A stretch of DNA of 64,000 nucleotides. Origin: JAEUUM01 sp038326165 (GTDB lineage: Bacteria; Bacteroidota; Bacteroidia; Chitinophagales; Saprospiraceae). Every line of letters begins with the position of its first letter. Within the stretch, counting starts at the first letter, position 1. The position numbers and the translations under genes were made by a program. The stretch covers positions 25,215 to 89,214 of the forward strand of contig JBBQJT010000007.1 in NCBI GenBank assembly GCA_038326165.1, written 5' to 3'. The notes under the pieces are model-generated. The model was not told the origin of the DNA. It was given only the letters and a program-made list of their open reading frames with translations, and made no database searches. This document shows, piece by piece, positions 18,443-28,076 of the stretch.

Positions 18443-21400
18443 ATGAAAAAATATTTGGTACTCTTTTGGATTTTATGCTTTGGATCAAGCACTCTTATTC
18501 TTGGGCAATCTTGCTGCCCTGAAATAATTAAGAGTAGCATCAATACTGGTAAATGCAAAGTAACCAATGGCGGTAGCTGTGGCGTTTGTAAGGACACCGA
18601 AGTAACATTGTCCATCGAAGATGCCAAAAACTTGCCTGAGAACGGAGTAGTGAGTTGGTATTATAGCTCATTGCCGAACTTCAATCCAGCTATCGGACAA
18701 GGAACATTGATAGGCACCAATCAACTCCCAGGATCAGATTGTGACAATGCCCCTACGGTAAAATTCAATGAAGTAATGGTAAGGCCTGCATCAAACGATG
18801 ATAACAACACCGGGCCAACAACAGGCGAATGGATCGAGCTGATAGGCCCTCCCGGTACCGACATCAGTTGCTACATCATAACAGATGGTGATTGGGCGAT
18901 CACCATTCCTCCTGGCTATAGTATTCCTTCGGACGGTTTGTTTGTTGTTGGGTTTGCATCGGTAACAGGAGCAGACGTAGATTTAGATTTGAGCGGTTGT
19001 GGTTGTTATACTTTTGCCAATATCAATACAGTTTTAGTACTTGACAATGGAGGTGAGTATCTATTGTTGTGGGATGGGAATAGCATTGCTGACGCTTTCC
19101 GTTGGGGCAATCCAACTTTTTTTAACAACTTTCCTTTTGGAGATTTAGCGTCTGGAATGGTTATTCCTACTGTAGATTTTATCGGTTGTGTCAAAACATT
19201 ACCTCTGGCATTGCCAACATTTCAAAATCAAACAGCCCTAACTCCTGCTGGCGAATCCTATTCACGCAAACCTGATCACTCAGGCTCATGGGTGGTGAGT
19301 TGCGCTACCTTGGGCAAATGCAATATACCCGCCCCACCTGGTTATCCGGTTGAGCAAGTAGTATCATTTAGTACCGGTCAATGCAACCAAAAAATATATT
19401 TACGCGGTTTGATAACACCGAAACCGAGCTCTTGCCCAAATGCAGTATTAACCCCAGTTTATACCCTATTTGTCTCTTGTCCTGAATCTGATCTGAAGGA
19501 AACCCTTTGTAACAATGCCACCAAAGATGTCAATGGCACTACTTATGACAAAGACAATCCGTCAGGCACAGAGGTATTTGCTGGTCAGAGCTATTTAGGC
19601 TGCGATAGTATTGTCAATGTAGATTTGAAATTCTTTCCAGAGGTGACTGCTATCCTATCGGGAGGAGGTGATATATGTTTGGGTCAATCAATTGAACTTC
19701 TGGTTAATTTCACCGGACAAGGACCTTGGACGTTTGAATATGAACAGAATGGATTTTTAGTCAGTATCATTACAACAAGCAGCAATCCCTATAAACTCAT
19801 AGTAAGTCCCCAAACCTCCAGCACCTATAGCTTGGGTGAGCTATTTGATGTCAACAATTGTGAAGGCACAGTGTCGGGCGAAGCAGAGGTCAATGTCGGA
19901 GCGCCCAAGGCCTTTCTTGAAGGAATTGACTCCTCACTGTGTGCGGGTGATACCATCAGACTGGCTATAAACCTGAGCGGAACTCCTGATTTTGTTTTCA
20001 CCTATTTGATTAATGGAAAAGAACAACCAGCTATCACAACAGATAAATTGATTTACTATATCAATATTGTTCCCACTGATACCACCATCATCAAATTGAA
20101 AGAAATGGTGGATGATCAAGGATGTAAAGCGCAATTGGATGGAATAGATTCTTTATTTGTCAGGCCTGCTCTTCAAGCTATAAATATTATTGAAAACTGT
20201 CTCCCCGGAAATATTTACGTAGTCACCTTTGAGGCAACTGGAGGTGATCCTAATTCTTGGGTGGTGAATGGAGGAGGTACCCTTACAGATTCTTTGTTTA
20301 CAAGTATTAATTTCGGTGGCGGATCAACTTATACTTTGATATTGGATGACGGAACAAACTGTCCAGCAGACACCCTAAGTAATACCGTGAAATGTAATTG
20401 TCAGAATAGCACTGGAAGTATGAACACCAGTATCATTCACGCATGCATTGGAGAAACCGTGACAGCAAACTATTTGAAAGCGGGTGAAATATTGGAATCT
20501 GGAGATACTATACTTTTTGTTTTGCACGACAATTCAGGCAATTCATTAGGCAATATTGTGGCTACTAATACGATTCCCGTATTCCAATATACAGCAGGAA
20601 TTGTTCCTGAACAGACCTATTATATTTCAGCTGTTGTAGGCAACCAAATTGGAGTCAGTCAAATCGACTTTGCTGATGATTGTTTGGATGTTGCACTTGG
20701 TACGCCTGTTATATTTCATGATCTTCCCACTGCTGATTTAATTCTATCGAATTCGGTTTGCGCGGGATTCTGTATTCCTCTTGGTGTCAATTTGTTAGGC
20801 AATGGGTTGATCGATCTCAGTTATGAAGTAACATCATCTACTGGCACGGTGACCACAATTATACCCAATCTCGGAAACGCCTTCTCAGGTCAGATATGTT
20901 CTATATTGGGAGATGCAGGAACCCAGATTGAAATAAAAATAACCAATGTTTCAGATGATTATTGCGGCAATCCTACATCGGAGAAGCAACTGATTACAGT
21001 TTATGGAGCTTCTGTCACGGATTTTACGAAATCCTTGTGTTTTGGACAGACCATTCAAATAGGCAGTACTACCTATGATGAAACCAAAACTACTGGACAG
21101 GAATTTTTACCAAATGCCGCTTGGACTGGTTGTGATAGTATTATCAATGTCAATCTCAGTTTTGTTAGCACAGTTATTGAAAATCAAACTCCGAAAATAT
21201 GCGGAGGCTCAACCAAGATTATCAATGGAATTGTGTTTTCAGAATTGAATCCTACTGGTTCATTCAGCTTCCCTGGCGGCAGTGTTGCTGGTTGTGATAG
21301 TATCTTGAATGTGAATGCACTAATTGTTCAGGCTTCAAACGCAATTTTCAATCCAACCCTTTGTTTTGGTGAAAGTGTGAGTATCAATGGAAAAACTTAC

Positions 21401-22948
21401 AATGCAAGTAACCCAGTGGGATTTGAAAACCTCAATGGTCAGTCTTGGACTGGTTGCGATAGTATCGTCCAAATCAATCTGAATGTACTTCCCGCAATAT
21501 TTTTCTTATACAAGGATACGCTTTGTGCCAATGAAAGTGTCAAGGTAAATGGTACAACTTATACTGCAGCCAACCCTGCAGGTTTAGAAAAATTTCTAAC
21601 TGGAAGTTTTCAAGGTTGCGATAGTACGGTTCAGGTATCAATTCTTTTTATTCCTGATATCAATGCCAAACTGACTGGACCTAGCTCGGTTTGTCCAAGT
21701 GCTGACGTGAAATTGATTTTTGAAACAGATGGTTTGGGATTGTTTGATGTGACCATTTCTTCAAATCCTGGCGGTAATGGTACTTTTAACGGTCTTAAAA
21801 ATGGAGATGAAATTAATATCGGTCCGCTCGCATCAGCCACCAGTTTTGTTATTGTTGCCGTAAGCTCGACAGGATTGGAATGCACCGTAATATTGGGGCC
21901 AGCAATAACAGTTTCGCCCTCTGGATTGCAAGCTGATATTGCCATAACATCTGATTTTAATGGTTATGATGTCAGCTGTATCAATGCTACGGATGGCAGT
22001 ATATCAGTGAATGTGCTTAATGGAACTGCTCCTTTTACCTATTTGTGGAGTAATTCAGCAAACACAGCAAATATTACAAATCTTGGATTGGGCAGCTATC
22101 AAGTAAGTATTACTGACTCCGAGGGTTGTGGTACCATCAAGAGTATTGATCTGATTGGCCCTCCTGTAGTTGTAGCCAATTGGCTTGCGGAAGATGCAGG
22201 TTGTGGCTCTGCTGCAAGTGGCAGTATAACTTTGAGCCAAATCAATGGCGGTGTTCCTCCATTTACAGTGGCAGTTAATGGTGGTGCAGCTCAGGCAATT
22301 TCCAGTGGATTTGTGCTTGCCAATCTGTCCTCAGGTAGTTTTAGTTTATTGGTCACCGACGGAAATGGGTGTTTAACTAATGAAACAGTTGAAGTGAATC
22401 AGAAGTCAGATTCTAATATCTTCTTGGATGCTGGTCCAGATGTTACCATCGAAGCAGGAAAGCAAAAAGGTCTAAATGCTACAACCAATGCAATAGTAGT
22501 AAATACCTTGTGGTCACCTGCCGCTGGTTTGGATTGTTCAACATGTCTTGATCCAGTAGCCAGACCTGACACCACTACAACCTATAATGTTACCATTACA
22601 GATCTGGATGGTTGTACAAGCTCTGACCAAATAACTGTGTTTGTACTTTCCAATGATTTGTTGTTCGTTCCAAATGTTTTTTCACCAAATCTAGACGGCC
22701 GGAATGATTTGCTGAACATTTTTAGTGGAGATCGAGTGAAAAACATCAATACTTTTGCCATTTATGATCGTTGGGGTGAAGCAGTTTTCATAAGTACCAA
22801 TCATCCATTGAATGATCCTCAAAGTGGCTGGAATGGCAAATTAAATGGACAATTGGTGAATCCTGGGGTATTTGTTTATTACATCGAAATAGAATTAACC
22901 GACGGATCTAAACGATTGTTAAAGGGTGATGTAACAGTTTTAAAATAA
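18443..22948 (+). CDS. Giant secreted protein with T9SS type B sorting domain
   Basis: This 1502-residue protein has a signal peptide (MKKYLVLFWILCFGSSTLIL) and a lamin-tail-like module near residues 105-215 (VKFNEVMVRPASND, then GEWIELIGPPGTDISCY). Five copies of a roughly 54-residue unit follow, each with a Cys, a VNGTTY-like core and a closing GCDSIVNV; the first is at 19490-19640 and four are consecutive at about 21010-21660. A SprB-type repeat (CINATDGSISVNVLNGTAPF) sits near 21970-22150. The C-terminus is a clear gliding-motility-associated sorting domain: LFVPNVFSPNLDGRNDLLNI, FAIYDRWGEAVF, WNGKLNG, then a GDVTVLK end. It is expected on the cell surface as an adhesin or matrix protein. 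An upstream ATG at 18425 would add MTQPAL before the signal peptide, so 18443 is preferred. Confidence 0.85.
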   Translation: MKKYLVLFWILCFGSSTLILGQSCCPEIIKSSINTGKCKVTNGGSCGVCKDTEVTLSIEDAKNLPENGVVSWYYSSLPNFNPAIGQGTLIGTNQLPGSDCDNAPTVKFNEVMVRPASNDDNNTGPTTGEWIELIGPPGTDISCYIITDGDWAITIPPGYSIPSDGLFVVGFASVTGADVDLDLSGCGCYTFANINTVLVLDNGGEYLLLWDGNSIADAFRWGNPTFFNNFPFGDLASGMVIPTVDFIGCVKTLPLALPTFQNQTALTPAGESYSRKPDHSGSWVVSCATLGKCNIPAPPGYPVEQVVSFSTGQCNQKIYLRGLITPKPSSCPNAVLTPVYTLFVSCPESDLKETLCNNATKDVNGTTYDKDNPSGTEVFAGQSYLGCDSIVNVDLKFFPEVTAILSGGGDICLGQSIELLVNFTGQGPWTFEYEQNGFLVSIITTSSNPYKLIVSPQTSSTYSLGELFDVNNCEGTVSGEAEVNVGAPKAFLEGIDSSLCAGDTIRLAINLSGTPDFVFTYLINGKEQPAITTDKLIYYINIVPTDTTIIKLKEMVDDQGCKAQLDGIDSLFVRPALQAINIIENCLPGNIYVVTFEATGGDPNSWVVNGGGTLTDSLFTSINFGGGSTYTLILDDGTNCPADTLSNTVKCNCQNSTGSMNTSIIHACIGETVTANYLKAGEILESGDTILFVLHDNSGNSLGNIVATNTIPVFQYTAGIVPEQTYYISAVVGNQIGVSQIDFADDCLDVALGTPVIFHDLPTADLILSNSVCAGFCIPLGVNLLGNGLIDLSYEVTSSTGTVTTIIPNLGNAFSGQICSILGDAGTQIEIKITNVSDDYCGNPTSEKQLITVYGASVTDFTKSLCFGQTIQIGSTTYDETKTTGQEFLPNAAWTGCDSIINVNLSFVSTVIENQTPKICGGSTKIINGIVFSELNPTGSFSFPGGSVAGCDSILNVNALIVQASNAIFNPTLCFGESVSINGKTYNASNPVGFENLNGQSWTGCDSIVQINLNVLPAIFFLYKDTLCANESVKVNGTTYTAANPAGLEKFLTGSFQGCDSTVQVSILFIPDINAKLTGPSSVCPSADVKLIFETDGLGLFDVTISSNPGGNGTFNGLKNGDEINIGPLASATSFVIVAVSSTGLECTVILGPAITVSPSGLQADIAITSDFNGYDVSCINATDGSISVNVLNGTAPFTYLWSNSANTANITNLGLGSYQVSITDSEGCGTIKSIDLIGPPVVVANWLAEDAGCGSAASGSITLSQINGGVPPFTVAVNGGAAQAISSGFVLANLSSGSFSLLVTDGNGCLTNETVEVNQKSDSNIFLDAGPDVTIEAGKQKGLNATTNAIVVNTLWSPAAGLDCSTCLDPVARPDTTTTYNVTITDLDGCTSSDQITVFVLSNDLLFVPNVFSPNLDGRNDLLNIFSGDRVKNINTFAIYDRWGEAVFISTNHPLNDPQSGWNGKLNGQLVNPGVFVYYIEIELTDGSKRLLKGDVTVLK

Positions 22949-22987
22949 AAAAAATCACAAACCATTGCGCAAATCAAGGATAATGCT

Positions 22988-22995
22988 TACTTTTG
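22988..22995 (+). promoter_or_regulatory. Promoter of L31 gene
   Basis: TACTTTTG is a perfect TAnnTTTG -7 element. A TTG at 22965-22967 lies 20 nt upstream and fits the Bacteroidota -33 position. The ATG follows at 23015, giving a leader of roughly 15 nt. Confidence 0.65.
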
Positions 22996-23014
22996 CGCTC
23001 TGAATTTTTATATT

Positions 23015-23269
23015 ATGAAGAAGGATACACATCCAGTAGAATATAGACTCGTAGTTTTCAAGGACGTTTCATCAGATGACATGTTCTTAACTCGCTCTTG
23101 CATCAATACCCGTGAAACAATTAAATGGGAAGATGGCAATGAATATCCACTTGCAAAATTGGAAATAAGTGCTTTCTCACATCCGTTTTTCACTGGTAAA
23201 ATGAAATTCGTTGATACGGCAGGTCGTATTGACAAGTTCAACAAGAAATACACCAAGTTCATGCAATAA
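23015..23269 (+). CDS. rpmE2: 50S ribosomal protein L31 type B
   Basis: This 84-residue protein is the type B form of L31, with the typical [20 protein letters not shown] start, [20 protein letters not shown] in the middle, and [20 protein letters not shown] followed by KYTKFM at the end. It lacks the CxxC zinc ligands of type A L31, so it is the zinc-independent paralogue, which in Bacteroidota is often the only one. It stands alone with its own perfect promoter and terminator. Confidence 0.95.
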   Translation: MKKDTHPVEYRLVVFKDVSSDDMFLTRSCINTRETIKWEDGNEYPLAKLEISAFSHPFFTGKMKFVDTAGRIDKFNKKYTKFMQ

Positions 23270-23290
23270 GCACGATCTAAAGATCATAAT

Positions 23291-23330
23291 GCGCCCAAAG
23301 GTTCGAAAGAGCTTTTGGGCGTTTTTGTTT
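23291..23330 (+). terminator. Rho-independent terminator after L31
   Basis: CGCCCAAA at 23292-23299 pairs with TTTGGGCG at 23314-23321, and the hairpin is followed directly by TTTTTGTTTT. The stop codon of the L31 gene is about 20 nt upstream, so this is a textbook intrinsic terminator. Confidence 0.85.
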
Positions 23331-23355
23331 TATCCAATATTTCACGCAATAGAAT

Positions 23356-23363
23356 TAACTTCG
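23356..23363 (+). promoter_or_regulatory. -7 element of the GlmU-like gene
   Basis: TAACTTCG (TAnnTTTG with one mismatch) ends 4 nt before the ATG at 23368. This predicts a leaderless or nearly leaderless transcript, as for gyrB. Confidence 0.45.
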
Positions 23364-23367
23364 CATC

Positions 23368-24567
23368 ATGACTACAAGTAACATTATTCTTATTGATTCA
23401 ATTGATTGTGACCAATTATTGCCAATTACTTACACCAGACCTGTTTCTCATATTCGATTAGGCTACCTAAGCATACTTGAAAAATGGGAACATTACAGCA
23501 AGCAAACCGTGCAGATACTCAGCAAATCAGAGTTTGGGTTGAATTCTAATCTTGACAACAATCAAGCTGTCCTCGGAATCCATGCCGGATTATTGCCTGA
23601 TGAAGCCATTATCTTACAAATACAAGAGCTCAAAGAAGGTGATGTATTGATAAGTCAAGATCATGAAATTCTAGCAGCCAAAAGTAGTTTTGAAAAAATT
23701 CAGGACCTATTCAAACAAGGAAAGTTTGAGCGTGGAATTTTTGTGAAGACCGAAGCCAAACTCATCAAAAATCTTTGGGATATCATTGATGCTCAATTGA
23801 ATCAGATTGAATTGGATATCACTCTTTTGATTTCAGGCAGGACATCCGCCAACATTGATCCTTCAGTTCGAATAATTGGCGATCCTTCCAAGGTCTTTTT
23901 GGAATCAGGAGCCAAAGTTTATAATTGTTCTATCAACACGCAAAGTGGATCAGTTTACATTGCCAAGGATGCCGAGGTTATGGAAGGTGCAATGATCAGA
24001 GGGCCTTTTGCATTAGGAGAACACAGTCAGGTAAAGATGGGTGCCAAAATTTATCCAGGTGTGGCAACTGGTCAACATTGCAAAATTGGCGGAGAAATAG
24101 GCAACACAGTTTTTCAAGAATATTCCAATAAGGGACATGATGGTTATTTGGGAGATTCGTTCATTGGATCATGGTGCAACATGGGAGCTAATACCAACAG
24201 TTCCAACCTAAAAAACAACTACTCTGAGGTGAAGCTTTGGAGTTACCCAGCTCGTCGATTTGTATCTACTGGCAAACAGTTTTGTGGGTTAATCATGGGT
24301 GATCACAGCAAATGCGGAATCAATACCATGTTCAACACAGGGACCGTGGTAGGTGTGTCTTGTAATATTTTTGGGGATGGTTTCCCTAGAAATTTTATTC
24401 CTTCTTTTAGCTGGGGTGGCGCAAGCGGCTTTACAGGTTTTGCTGTAAATAAAGCGATTGAAGCCTCCAATGCCATGATGGGTAGACGAGGAGTGCAGCT
24501 ATCCGAAAATGATAAAACATTGTTTCAAAGTATTTGGGAAGCAGATTCAGAATGGAGAAAATCGTAG
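23368..24567 (+). CDS. Alternate bacterial GlmU-like sugar nucleotidyltransferase/acetyltransferase
   Basis: This 399-residue protein fits the Bacteroidota alternate GlmU family, which joins an N-terminal nucleotidyltransferase-like domain (LLPITYTRPVSHIRLGYLSI, residues 1-170) to a left-handed beta-helix. The helix shows hexapeptide-like turns (IRGPFALGEHSQVKMGAKIY, then GGEIGNTVFQEYSNKGHDGY and GSWCNMGANTNSSNLKNNY), with the His typical of acetyl transfer. It is likely to act in UDP-GlcNAc synthesis for peptidoglycan and lipid A. The next gene overlaps its end by 16 nt, so the two are co-transcribed. An exact substrate is inferred from family membership only. Confidence 0.8.
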   Translation: MTTSNIILIDSIDCDQLLPITYTRPVSHIRLGYLSILEKWEHYSKQTVQILSKSEFGLNSNLDNNQAVLGIHAGLLPDEAIILQIQELKEGDVLISQDHEILAAKSSFEKIQDLFKQGKFERGIFVKTEAKLIKNLWDIIDAQLNQIELDITLLISGRTSANIDPSVRIIGDPSKVFLESGAKVYNCSINTQSGSVYIAKDAEVMEGAMIRGPFALGEHSQVKMGAKIYPGVATGQHCKIGGEIGNTVFQEYSNKGHDGYLGDSFIGSWCNMGANTNSSNLKNNYSEVKLWSYPARRFVSTGKQFCGLIMGDHSKCGINTMFNTGTVVGVSCNIFGDGFPRNFIPSFSWGGASGFTGFAVNKAIEASNAMMGRRGVQLSENDKTLFQSIWEADSEWRKS

Positions 24568-25235
24568 TTCCTTTCTGGAAATATTGGTGGAGTTATATTA
24601 CTGATTTGCATCTAGAAATGACATCAAGTGACTTGAATCCACAGCTGGAAGTATTGCTTTCTAAAGGAAAATTGCAATTGTGTACCAAAAATGCAATATA
24701 CAGCCATGCCGATCGGTACGATAATTTCAAAGTAGCCTTGCAGGAGGTATTACCACAATTGATCGAGCAACCAAATGTTTTGGTATTGGGTTTGGGTTTG
24801 GGAAGCATACATTTCATGCTGGAGCATACTTTCAAAAAAGACGCATTCCTGACTGCTGTAGAATTGGATGAGGAAATTGTACGCTTGTGCCAAGAGTATG
24901 TTTTACACTTATTGAAACGACCAGGGCAAATCATTGTAGGTGATGGAGAGGAATTTGTGTACAATTGTATGGACGAATTCGATTTGATCTGCATGGATAT
25001 CTTTGAGGATGATGTGATACCTCAAGCTTTTCTGCAAATTGAATTTCTTGAAAGTTTGAATGAAATTCTGCTGCCAGGAGGATGGGTAATTTATAACCAT
25101 TTGGGAAATAAACCAGAGGAAATTATTGCAGGAAGAGAATTTTTTGATGTGGTTTTTTCAGCAGTTTTTGAAGATGCACGAATTATATCGCACCCTACTA
25201 ATTTGATGCTGGCAGGAAAGAGGCGAGGCTATTGA
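24552..25235 (+). CDS. Spermidine synthase-like SAM-dependent methyltransferase-fold protein
   Basis: This 227-residue protein has a Rossmann SAM-binding fold of the spermidine synthase group: VLVLGLGLGSIHFMLE (motif I), LTAVELDEEIVRLCQEYV (motif II), then IIVGDGEEFV and DLICMDIFEDDVIP (motif with the catalytic Asp region). The N-terminal part has YSHADRYDNFKVALQEVLPQ in place of the usual substrate-gating sequence, so true polyamine aminopropyl transfer is not assured. The start ATG at 24552 lies inside the end of the GlmU-like gene; the longer TTG form would add only six residues. No terminator separates the two genes. Confidence 0.68.
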   Translation: MEKIVVPFWKYWWSYITDLHLEMTSSDLNPQLEVLLSKGKLQLCTKNAIYSHADRYDNFKVALQEVLPQLIEQPNVLVLGLGLGSIHFMLEHTFKKDAFLTAVELDEEIVRLCQEYVLHLLKRPGQIIVGDGEEFVYNCMDEFDLICMDIFEDDVIPQAFLQIEFLESLNEILLPGGWVIYNHLGNKPEEIIAGREFFDVVFSAVFEDARIISHPTNLMLAGKRRGY

Positions 25236-25332
25236 TTGCTTCGTTTTAGAAGAACCTAGGTCAAAAAAAAGTAATTTTTCACTTTACATTCAACGTACTT
25301 CACTACATTTCCGGATAGAAAACAGAAACACT

Positions 25333-25710
25333 ATGAATGTTATAATTGGCCTTGGGCGTTATTTATTCGGAGCGGTGATTGCCATGTTTGGTGTGACGCA
25401 TTTTATGAATGCAGATGCAATGAGCGAATTGGTTCCGTTAAGTGGTGGATTGATATTGGTTTATCTGGCTGGAGCTGGCTTTGTATTATCTGCAATTTCT
25501 ATATTTTTTGGTAAGTATGATAAGTTGGCTTGCGTCCTGCTTGCGGTTCAATTACTTGTTTTTGTAGCAATGTTGCACATTCCACAAGCAATGTCATCTG
25601 ATCAAATAGCTGCCACGGGAGGCATGATCAACGCTTTGAAAGATATTGGCTTATCTGGTGCAGCACTTATGGCTGCGGCACAAGCTAGAGATAGTTCTGT
25701 GATTGGCTGA
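25333..25710 (+). CDS. DoxX-family small membrane protein
   Basis: This 125-residue protein has four hydrophobic helices and begins with a DoxX-like NVIIGLGRYLFGAVIAMFGV, followed by HFMNADAMSELVPLSGG and a Gly/Ala-rich third helix. DoxX proteins are integral inner-membrane proteins linked to quinone or redox stress in various organisms, and their exact role is not known. It stands alone on the plus strand, about 100 nt past the spermidine-synthase-like gene. It is followed by 285 bp in which I see no gene or clear signal, then by the toxin remnant on the opposite strand. Confidence 0.72.
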   Translation: MNVIIGLGRYLFGAVIAMFGVTHFMNADAMSELVPLSGGLILVYLAGAGFVLSAISIFFGKYDKLACVLLAVQLLVFVAMLHIPQAMSSDQIAATGGMINALKDIGLSGAALMAAAQARDSSVIG

Positions 25711-25995
25711 TAGCCACATTGAGCTGAATTTGGCTAGCGCAGTAGACAACACATCATCCATTCCTACAGAAAATTATTGAAATTTCAGAGGTGACACATC
25801 AACACAACAGCTGATTTTTTCTATTATCACAGCTCAATGCTTTGGGTATTCTTTTTGACAAGCCGAATTTTTGAATGATTCTTCTGTACATTTTTTACAC
25901 TTATGAGCGTAAGTCTATCCTAGAAAAAGTCACAAACAAGGTCAGATTTGGTGGAACGGGCTTTTAAGTAAAAGTGAAATTCTCTGCATTAGGTA

Positions 25996-26343
25996 TCACT
26001 TAAAATTTAACAAAATCCTTTTCTTTTCTTCACTTTCCTTTTCGTTCTTGTGATACAATTCAATAAACAAAATTTTCTGTTCATTGGGAAAGTGAGCTTA
26101 AATCAACCTCAATCCTGAATTTACACCACTACCTTTTATTGCATCGCCAGCAATTTTTTTCACCCTGATTACACAAGTATTGATTGCCAAATTATTGATT
26201 TCAAAACTGAATGGAGGCCTTTCGTTGGGCCTTGTTTTTAAGATTGATTTTACATCTTCCAAATCAGAAACTAAACTTCTGTATTTCTTTAATAAGTATC
26301 TTAGGTCTTTATCAAATTCGGGTAATGAACTTATCGAAATCAT
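25996..26343 (-). pseudogene. RelE/ParE-like toxin interrupted by an in-frame TAA
   Basis: From ATG 26343 the frame encodes a RelE/ParE-like toxin (FDKDLRYLLKKYRSLVSDLE at the start, then IRVKKIAGDAIKGSGVNSGL). A TAA at 26098-26100 stops it after 81 codons. The same frame then continues without any other lesion for 33 codons (AHFPNEQKILFIELYHKNEK onward) to a TGA at 25996-25998. In this family a Tyr or similar residue stands in the GxRxIYAxF position, so the TAA replaces a TAY codon. The second half contains the conserved IELY.K core of the fold, so the shortened product should not be active. The ATG overlaps the antitoxin's far stop by one nucleotide. Confidence 0.72.
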
Positions 26344-27134
26344 TAATCTTCATTTTCAGTTTCACCATAAACTCTTACTGAATATGGCAACTCTCTGTAA
26401 AAAGACAAATTATAGCTAATATCCTTCCCTTCCTCAGTGACCTCCCAAGGCAAATCAATGTGTGACTAATCACTAATTGCCGTTGCAGACCAATCACTCA
26501 TTTGTTCAATTACCCGATCTACCACATCTTTTTCACTTGCCCTTAATTCGGTTAGATCGGACTTCACTAATGGTAAATAGCAAGTTTGAGGATAGCCGCA
26601 ATGTTCTGTTTTAACCCTTTGCAACTGACCTTGCTCAGTCATTTGGCCAATGATGGTATCTAATTTTTGAGGAACCGGACCGAAAGGCAATTTCCGATAA
26701 TTGGCACCAGTCAAATGTTCCTCATACAATTCATAGGAGTTGAAATCGGAAAAATAGAGCAGCTTGAAAAGTACCGTTTCACCAACATTGGGTTTGCCCG
26801 CACATCTTTCAAGGATACAAAGCAACACATTCTTAAGCTTGGTTACTTGCAAAGTAGGTACAGATATCCTTTCTTCAGTTTTCGTAGACTTTCCTTCTAC
26901 TTGTCCCTCAACTTCTTGACTTGCTGTAAAGTCCGTTGACATAAAATCATCTAATGAAAAACCCAATACGAAAGAGAATTTTTGCAATTCCAAAACATCA
27001 ACACCTCTTTTTCCTAACTCAATTTGAGCCAATGATGGTCGGGAAATTTTGACACTTTTTGCCAATTTTTCCTGCGACAAGCCCTTTAGTTTCCGTAGAG
27101 CCGTTATCCGTTGACCAATTTGTTTTTGTGTCAA
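26343..27134 (-). pseudogene. HTH plus Panacea (DUF4065) antitoxin interrupted by an in-frame TAG
   Basis: From a TTG at 27134 the frame gives an N-terminal Cro/C1-type helix-turn-helix (LRKLKGLSQEKLAKSVKISR, residues 13-32, then SLAQIELGKRGVD) followed by a Panacea/DUF4065 domain from about residue 100 (LLYFSDFNSYELYEEHLTGA, then YRKLPFGPVPQ). A TAG at 26466-26468 stops it after 222 codons. The frame stays open beyond it for 40 codons (SHIDLPWEVTEEGKDISYNL onward) to a TAA that overlaps the toxin ATG. Relatives read SxYSHxDxPW here, so the TAG replaces a Tyr codon. The HTH part would still be made and could repress its own promoter. Panacea domains neutralise many unrelated toxins, so the pair makes sense as a toxin-antitoxin operon. 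Confidence 0.75.
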
Positions 27135-27437
27135 TATTGTGCCCGTATCAATTTATGTGATGCAGTTTAGCAGCACGAAAAAAATATTGTTTCAATATAA
27201 ACCAATTGTTTGTTTTATTTTAAATCATTTGCCATCTTTAGCAACAATGACTTATCCTAATTGAGGGTGCAAAAGCTTCTGCTTACAATAGAAATATTCA
27301 GCTTATCATCGGATTTGGTAAAGCTTCGTTACCGTGCTTCGTTGACCATTATTGTAAGCTAACAAACTGCAAATTTAAAGTATTGGTCGCCATATCTTTA
27401 GGTCACGATCCGTAAATCTATTTTAAATTAGCCGAAC
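27135..27437. promoter_or_regulatory. Promoter region of the toxin-antitoxin operon with two operator-like palindromes
   Basis: ATATTG-TTT-CAATAT at 27184-27198 is a perfect 6+6 inverted repeat. On the minus strand it lies about 50 nt upstream of the TTG start and just before a TATTTTTTTCG sequence that could be a -7 element. A second palindrome, CAATATTG at 27132-27139, overlaps the start codon. Both share the ATTG/CAAT half-site, as expected of an autoregulating HTH antitoxin. The rest of the interval to 27437 shows nothing else I can support. Confidence 0.5.
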
Positions 27438-28076
27438 TTACTTTTTCTGCTCAACTGGAATTCCAAAGTTTTTCTCTTTTCTGATGGTGTAGTCGATGTC
27501 AAAATCATCTAACACCATATCTAGAATGGGATCAGTTTCCTTAATATAACCTTCCTTTAAATCATAGCCATAAAAAGAACTGAAAGTATTCCAGTAGAAC
27601 GCTGACCATCCACCTTTCAGATCACGAACAAGACCGTACATTGGTGTATCGAGTTCTTTTTCTATCATTTTAACCAAGATTCTGCCCTGTGTTTTGCTTA
27701 GATTTTTTAAAGGCTTTTCAAACTCTTCTTCCAGCTCCTTGGCCAATTTCTTGATATATTTCTTTTTTTGCCTTTCCTTCATTCCTTGAGTGGCACTCTC
27801 CATTTCACGAAAAACCTTGATAGCTTTCACCGCATAAGGAAATACTGTAATTGCGTATCTTTTGTATTTTCGGTAGGTAGTTTCCTCAGTAAACGAAGCA
27901 AATTTATGCGGTGCCTTGATGTCAATTTGCTGCAGATTCATGATCATCATTGTATCACCATCGATAATAACAACAGGTACACTTTTGCCATTGATTTCAA
28001 TATTCATGAGTTTTTCCTGGGCAGTAACCCTGAACCAGCTCATAATGAGTATGCAGAACACAAAAAATACTCTCAT
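27438..28076 (-). CDS. DUF4294 secreted protein
   Basis: This 212-residue protein has a signal peptide (MRVFFVFCILIMSWFRVTAQ) and a mature region with VVIIDGDTMMIMNLQQIDI, then a basic YRKYKRYAITVFPYAVKAIK stretch, a strongly charged helical segment, and GRILVKMIEKELDTPMYGLV. These are features of DUF4294, a family found almost only in Bacteroidota with unknown function. It lies downstream of two amidohydrolase-family genes on the same strand, separated by 77 nt, and may be in the same transcript. Confidence 0.8.
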   Translation of the reverse strand: MRVFFVFCILIMSWFRVTAQEKLMNIEINGKSVPVVIIDGDTMMIMNLQQIDIKAPHKFASFTEETTYRKYKRYAITVFPYAVKAIKVFREMESATQGMKERQKKKYIKKLAKELEEEFEKPLKNLSKTQGRILVKMIEKELDTPMYGLVRDLKGGWSAFYWNTFSSFYGYDLKEGYIKETDPILDMVLDDFDIDYTIRKEKNFGIPVEQKK

